64,000 nucleotides of DNA from positions 2,852,001-2,916,000 of the forward strand of contig NZ_CP123584.1 in NCBI RefSeq assembly GCF_045277565.1, written 5' to 3'. Under the pieces are notes generated by a model, which worked only from the letters and a program-made list of their open reading frames with translations, searched no databases and was not told the DNA's origin. Shown one piece after another: positions 60,070 through 64,000 of this stretch (positions are counted from its first letter, which is position 1; every line of letters starts with the position of its first letter). The position numbers and the translations under genes are program-made. This stretch comes from Aliisedimentitalea scapharcae. GTDB taxonomy: Bacteria > Pseudomonadota > Alphaproteobacteria > Rhodobacterales > Rhodobacteraceae.

Positions 60070-60771
60070 TTATTGCAGCGGAAGTCCCTGACGGTTGAAT
60101 TTGACGTTTTCGGTACTGAGGTCGTCATAGGTCACATGCACTTCGACCAGAGCCACCTGCCCCAACCCAAAATTGCGGTACGGCAACCCGTCGCTTTCCT
60201 TGATCGCATTTGGTGTTGGGTCATTCAGATGACAGGGGGGCAATGGCCAGGGCTGTGGGGAGTCGCCGTTCACGCCCACCTTGACCTCCAGCAATCCACA
60301 GCGCCAGGACCACAGATGGGTCACATACAACAGGTCTTCACCGTTGAATTCCCGCACCGAAATCCAGTTTGCCTTGGTCATGGACAGGATCGGTTTGACT
60401 TCTACCGCGGTGGTAAACCGCCCGCTGGGCACCTGTGGTTCGGCCTGCAAAGCTGCGGGTGCCGCACCAGATGCTGCGCCAGATGCCGTACCGGATGCTG
60501 CACTGCCCAGAAAGGCCGTGGCCGGAGCCGGTTCACCGGCAGGTGCTGCTGGCGCGCTGCCCAGAAACGATGGCGTCGCCGGCTGTTCGGCCTGGGATTG
60601 GTCGCCCGATTGCGCGGGTGCCAGGAACATGGGAGTGGCGGCAACCTCAGCTTCAGCCTGCGCCGTCACCATTGTGTCCTGATCTCCGGCAACCTGCGTG
60701 CCGGCCCCAGAATCGCCTACAGGTACCGATTGCACGATGACCGCGACGACAAACGCCAGAAATTCAAACAT
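60070..60771 (-). CDS. Conserved hypothetical protein with Ala/Pro-rich linker
   Basis: 233 residues. The N-terminus MFEFLAFVVAVIVQSVPVGD is a signal peptide or membrane anchor. A low-complexity region (about 40-115) holds three units of the form ATPMFLAP, ATPSFLGSAP, ATAFLGSAAS. The C-terminal domain (about 118-233) is compact: VEVKPILSMTKANWISVREF, LYVTHLWSWRCGLLEVKVGV, PWPLPPCHLND. Its two cysteines could pair in the periplasm. I do not recognise the domain. It converges on the fructosamine kinase gene (15 nt). Confidence 0.75.
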   Translation of the reverse strand: MFEFLAFVVAVIVQSVPVGDSGAGTQVAGDQDTMVTAQAEAEVAATPMFLAPAQSGDQSQAEQPATPSFLGSAPAAPAGEPAPATAFLGSAASGTASGAASGAAPAALQAEPQVPSGRFTTAVEVKPILSMTKANWISVREFNGEDLLYVTHLWSWRCGLLEVKVGVNGDSPQPWPLPPCHLNDPTPNAIKESDGLPYRNFGLGQVALVEVHVTYDDLSTENVKFNRQGLPLQ

Positions 60772-60924
60772 GATCCCAATCCTCCTGCTCCGGCCGGAGC
60801 CTTGTCCGGGGTATCCCCAAAAAATTCACATCCGGGGCTACGCGGGGTTTTGGACTGCGCACTCCCGTCTTATACTGCCTGCCAGAGCAGGGACCGCATC
60901 GCAAAACAGCGGCTGGTAATCAGT

Positions 60925-61929
60925 ATGGCAAGAAAACAGGCTACGCGCCAATCCTTCAATATCCTGATTGTCGGGCAATCCGGGCGGCTACAATATGAAG
61001 CCATCCTGTTTGCAGCCTCGTTGCGCCAGTATTCCCCGGGCTTTCAGGGCCGGTTGTTTGTGGCTGTCCCACAACCTGGCCCCCTGTGGGACACTGACCC
61101 GTCAATCCGCAGCAAAGAGGTGTTGGGGATTTTGGAGGCTCTGGGGGCCGAGATTCTGCCGTTCAAGAACAAGGTTTTTGGCAAACCCTATCCCAATGGC
61201 AACAAGATCGAAGCGCTGATGTCGATGCCAGAACGCGAACCCTTCGTGTTCTTTGACACCGACACGCTGATCACCGGCGAGCTGAGCGACGTGCCCTTTG
61301 ACTTCAAACGCCCGGGAGCCTCGCTGCGCCGCGAAGGCACCTGGCCCAAGCCGACGCTTTATGGTCCAGGATACCACGGCATCTGGCAGTCGCTGTATCA
61401 GCGTTTTGGGCTGGATTTCGAATCCAGCCTCGATCTGAGCCAACCGGATGAATATTGGCGACGGTACCTGTATTTCAATGCGGGCTATTTCTTCGGGGCC
61501 TGCCCGCGCGCGTTTGGCAAACGATTTCTGGTGTATGCCCAATCGATCCTGACCACCCCCCCGATCGAACTGGTGGGGCAAACGTTGGACCCCTGGTTGG
61601 ATCAGGTGGCGCTGCCGCTGGTCATTCACTCCTTTGGTGGCGGGCGCGACGCATTGCCTGATGGGTATTTGGATGGCACCGTGAGTTGTCATTACCGGCA
61701 TCTACCGCTGCTTTATGCGCGCGAGAGCGATCATGTTGTCGACGTGCTGGAAACCATTACGGCGCCCAATCGGATCAAGAAGGTGCTCAAATCCTATGAC
61801 CCGATCAAACGCATGATCTTTCAGGGGCGCGGCCACAAGGTCCGGGCGATGTTCGATCAGGACAATCTGCCCCGACGGGAACAGGCCATTCGCAACAGGA
61901 TCAAATCCAACGGATTCTGGATGCGATGA
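60925..61929 (+). CDS. Hypothetical protein, possible glycosyltransferase
   Basis: 334 residues from the ATG at 60925; the open frame runs upstream to 60073 only as antisense to the previous gene, and its N-terminal part is not protein-like. FNILIVGQSGRLQYEAILFA starts a nucleotide-binding-like fold, and PFVFFDTDTLITGELSDVPF contains a DTDT (DxD-like) motif as in GT-A glycosyltransferases. YFNAGYFFGACPRAFGKRF follows. The tail is basic (IRNRIKSNGFWMR). No close family was recognised; the glycosyltransferase idea rests on the DxD motif. Confidence 0.7.
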   Translation: MARKQATRQSFNILIVGQSGRLQYEAILFAASLRQYSPGFQGRLFVAVPQPGPLWDTDPSIRSKEVLGILEALGAEILPFKNKVFGKPYPNGNKIEALMSMPEREPFVFFDTDTLITGELSDVPFDFKRPGASLRREGTWPKPTLYGPGYHGIWQSLYQRFGLDFESSLDLSQPDEYWRRYLYFNAGYFFGACPRAFGKRFLVYAQSILTTPPIELVGQTLDPWLDQVALPLVIHSFGGGRDALPDGYLDGTVSCHYRHLPLLYARESDHVVDVLETITAPNRIKKVLKSYDPIKRMIFQGRGHKVRAMFDQDNLPRREQAIRNRIKSNGFWMR

Positions 61930-61932
61930 AAT

Positions 61933-62002
61933 CGGGGGCTCTGCCCCCCGACACAGCCTGCGGCTGTGTCTCCCCCCGAGGTATTTCAACCAGAAAGAAG
62001 CA
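61933..62002. repeat. Dispersed family A intergenic repeat, copy 3
   Basis: CGGGGGCTCTGCCCCCCG-type hairpin, ACACAGCC-TGC-GGCTGTGT hairpin, then CTCCCCCCGAGGTATTTCAA and CCAGAAAGAAGCAGATCC. It starts 4 nt after the preceding gene and may serve as its terminator. Confidence 0.65.
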
Positions 62003-62141
62003 GATCCCCACAGCACGAAAAACGAATGTTCCCAATGCAGCTGTGATGTCAGACAAATATTCCTGTTTGCACTGATTGTGTTGTGTCCGAAAATCGGGTG
62101 TCCTACACCGAATTCACCATTTTCATAGGGAGATACTTCGC

Positions 62142-63434
62142 ATGACCGACGGACCCACCCACGGTTTTGATACATTGCAAATTCACGCCGGGGCCCGCCC
62201 TGACCCGGCCACCGGTGCCCGCCAGACACCCATCTATCAGACCACAGCCTATGTGTTCCGGGATGCCGATCATGCGGCGGCGTTGTTCAACCTTCAGGAA
62301 GTCGGGTTCATCTATTCCCGCCTGACCAACCCGACCGTGGCGGTTTTGCAGGAACGGATTGCCACCCTGGAAGGTGGTGTTGGTGCTGTCTGCTGTTCAT
62401 CAGGTCATGCGGCGCAGATCATGGCGCTGTTTCCGCTGATGCAGCCCGGCTGCAACGTCGTGGCCTCGACCCGTCTGTATGGTGGCACCGTCACGCAGCT
62501 GAGCCAGACGATCAAGCGGTTCGGCTGGTCGGCGAAATTCGTCGATACCGATGATCTGGACGCGGTGCGCGATGCCATCGATGAAAACACACGCGCTGTG
62601 TTCTGTGAATCCATCGCCAACCCGGGTGGGTATGTGACCGACATTCGCGCGGTGGCTGATGTAACGGACGCAGCAGGCATTCCGCTGATCGTCGACAACA
62701 CGTCGGCCACACCCTATCTGTGCCGCCCGATCGAACAGGGCGCCACCCTGGTGGTGCATTCGACCACCAAATATCTGACCGGAAACGGCACAGTCACCGG
62801 GGGCTGTGTGGTGGATTCTGGCAACTTTGACTGGTCGGCCAACGACAAGTTCCCGTCGCTGAGCGCGCCGGAACCGGCCTATCACGGGTTGAAGTTTCAC
62901 GAAACCTTTGGCGGTTTGGCGTTCACCTTTCACGGTATTGCCATCGGGTTGCGCGATCTGGGCATGACCATGAACCCCCAGGCAGCGCATTATACATTGA
63001 TGGGGATTGAAACCCTGTCGTTGCGGATGCAGCGCCATTGTGAAAACGCCAAAACGGTCGCCTCCTGGTTGGAAGCCGATGACCGGGTCGACTATGTCAC
63101 CTATGCCGGGCTGGACTCTTCGCCCTACGCCGAGCGTGCCAAGACCTGTTATCCCAAAGGCACCGGGGGATTGTTCACTTTTGCGGTCAAGGGCGGTTAT
63201 GACGCCTGTGTCAAACTGGTCAATGCGCTGGAGATCTTTAGCCACGTGGCCAACCTGGGCGACACGCGGTCATTGATCATCCATTCGGCATCGACCACGC
63301 ACCGGCAACTGACCCCGGAACAGCAGGAGGCCGCCGGCGCAGGTGCCAATGTGGTGCGGGTGTCGATCGGGATCGAAAACGCCGAAGATCTGATCGCGGA
63401 TCTGGATCAGGCATTGACCCAAGCCTGCAGCTGA
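62142..63434 (+). CDS. metY: O-acetylhomoserine aminocarboxypropyltransferase (sulfhydrylase)
   Basis: 430 residues from the ATG at 62142 (AGGGAGA upstream; an ATG at 62076 would run through the repeat-proximal region). Cys/Met metabolism PLP family: GFDTLQIHAGARPDPATGAR at the start, YSRLTNPTVAVLQERIATLE, CCSSGHAAQIMALFPLM, and the PLP lysine in VVHSTTKYLTGNGTVTGG, with SHVANLGDTRSLIIHSAS near the end. It makes homocysteine from O-acetylhomoserine and sulfide. With metF and metR in this window it belongs to methionine synthesis but is 30 kb away. Confidence 0.93.
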   Translation: MTDGPTHGFDTLQIHAGARPDPATGARQTPIYQTTAYVFRDADHAAALFNLQEVGFIYSRLTNPTVAVLQERIATLEGGVGAVCCSSGHAAQIMALFPLMQPGCNVVASTRLYGGTVTQLSQTIKRFGWSAKFVDTDDLDAVRDAIDENTRAVFCESIANPGGYVTDIRAVADVTDAAGIPLIVDNTSATPYLCRPIEQGATLVVHSTTKYLTGNGTVTGGCVVDSGNFDWSANDKFPSLSAPEPAYHGLKFHETFGGLAFTFHGIAIGLRDLGMTMNPQAAHYTLMGIETLSLRMQRHCENAKTVASWLEADDRVDYVTYAGLDSSPYAERAKTCYPKGTGGLFTFAVKGGYDACVKLVNALEIFSHVANLGDTRSLIIHSASTTHRQLTPEQQEAAGAGANVVRVSIGIENAEDLIADLDQALTQACS

Positions 63435-63510
63435 TCTGGTCCCTGACTTGATTGAAAAGGCCGGGCTGGGTGCTGACGCATGCCGACCAGTGGAACACAT
63501 CCACCATCAT

Positions 63511-63548
63511 GCCTGCCGCGGAAACGCGGCAGGCTGTTGATTTATTAT
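63511..63548 (+). terminator. Terminator hairpin after metY
   Basis: GCCTGCCGCG (63511-63520) pairs with CGCGGCAGGC (63525-63534) around GAAA, followed by TGTTGATTTATTAT. It lies 77 nt after the metY stop. Confidence 0.8.
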
Positions 63549-64000
63549 GAGATTTAGTCGCCCCCGGATTACTGCATTTGAAACAAGGGCGCGGAAATAG
63601 TTTCGTACGCATCAGGCAGCATTCAGCCCAAAGAAAAACACCCAGACCTCGCGCCGGACCAGATGGTGACCGCCGCCAAGTATCGTCCAGGTGCATACCC
63701 GCGAGGGAAGGTATGCGAGAGCGATTTCTCGCCCGTATCGCCCGCGCCTCTCGATCAGGAGGTCGAGCGGCGCGGGCGATGATGCTGGTATTCTCGGCGG
63801 CCCCGCCTGTGGTGCCTGTGGCACGCGCTTTCTTGCGGCTCCGAACGAGGTCTCGCCGAATGGCACACATCAGCGGACCCGGGACAGCAAAGGCAAGGCC
63901 ACCGGGAAGAAGGCAACACCGGCACCGTCCGCGCCCTGCACACGCCTTGCAAGGGCAAGAAAGGTGCCCGATCTTCGATCTCGCTTTTACACGCCGGGCA
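63549..64000. other. Unassigned 450-nt segment at the right edge
   Basis: Several frames on both strands are open because of very high GC and there is no decisive start. On the minus strand a frame ends at 63612 with RRGRYGREIALAYLPSRVCT and WVFFFGLNAA. On the plus strand a frame from an ATG at 63712 is open to the edge (MRERFLARIARASRSGGRAA, arginine-rich). No family was recognised. Confidence 0.25.

Noticed and set aside
60073..60924. N-terminal extension (284 codons) of the DTDT-motif protein
   Set aside because: It is antisense to the exported protein at 60070-60771 and is not protein-like; the start was placed at 60925.
62003..62141. SAM riboswitch upstream of metY
   Set aside because: I looked for SAM-II-type pseudoknot elements and saw none; only short weak stems are present.
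1..64000. CRISPR arrays, insertion sequences, prophage genes or rRNA
   Set aside because: No regularly spaced repeats, transposase or integrase motifs, phage structural genes or rRNA sequence were seen.

Overview
The window looks like a chromosomal segment of a marine Rhodobacteraceae (Roseobacter-group) alphaproteobacterium. The evidence is a high-GC sequence with C/G-ending codons, a long PutA lacking an N-terminal DNA-binding domain and paired with an Lrp-type regulator, a divergent metF-metR pair, a class I fructose-bisphosphate aldolase, several sulfatase, oligopeptide-transport and xanthine-dehydrogenase-type genes, and short mosaic intergenic repeats. The genus cannot be fixed from the sequence alone.

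Layout. 1-10.4 kb: one long minus-strand operon (CocE-type serine hydrolase, Tat-exported peptide-binding protein, two permeases, two ATPases, amidohydrolase, M81/MlrC-type metallopeptidase cut by the window edge), with a divergent HTH regulator at 10.4-11.2 kb. It reads as uptake and hydrolysis of a peptide or amide substrate. 11.5-22 kb: a 1000-residue class III cyclase carrying a duplicated TolB-like/TPR half, a cupin and a DUF302 protein, a YhaN/YhaO-like (SbcCD-related) ATPase-nuclease pair, and a Cache-HAMP-cyclase receptor. 22.5-25.4 kb: an RTX-type calcium-binding protein whose 3' end runs antisense into a tRNA-Leu(UAA) gene that is split by a group I intron. 25.4-36 kb: putR/putA, rhomboid protease, PaaI thioesterase, metF/metR, an MDR reductase, an inositol-monophosphatase-family protein and a DUF2235 protein. 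36-43.5 kb: a lone form-II CoxL-type molybdoenzyme, an arylsulfatase with an atypical active-site motif, and a LysR gene divergent from a fatty-acid-hydroxylase/PanB-like pair. 43.8-55 kb: valS, fda, an alpha/beta hydrolase with divergent AraC regulator, a second fatty-acid hydroxylase with a crotonase, a HisC-like aminotransferase with a small membrane protein, and a serine-glyoxylate-type aminotransferase. 55.5-64 kb: MsbA-like ABC exporter, TIGR04283-type glycosyltransferase, ygfZ with a fructosamine-kinase-family gene, two conserved hypotheticals and metY.

The strongest unusual signal is the 215-nt group I intron in tRNA-Leu(UAA). Other points of interest are the CocE-to-MlrC transport/hydrolysis operon, the internally duplicated cyclase, PanB-like and sulfatase proteins with altered catalytic residues, a run of 17 C inside a 69-bp inverted repeat, and two families of dispersed intergenic repeats. 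No CRISPR array, complete insertion sequence, prophage or rRNA gene was seen.
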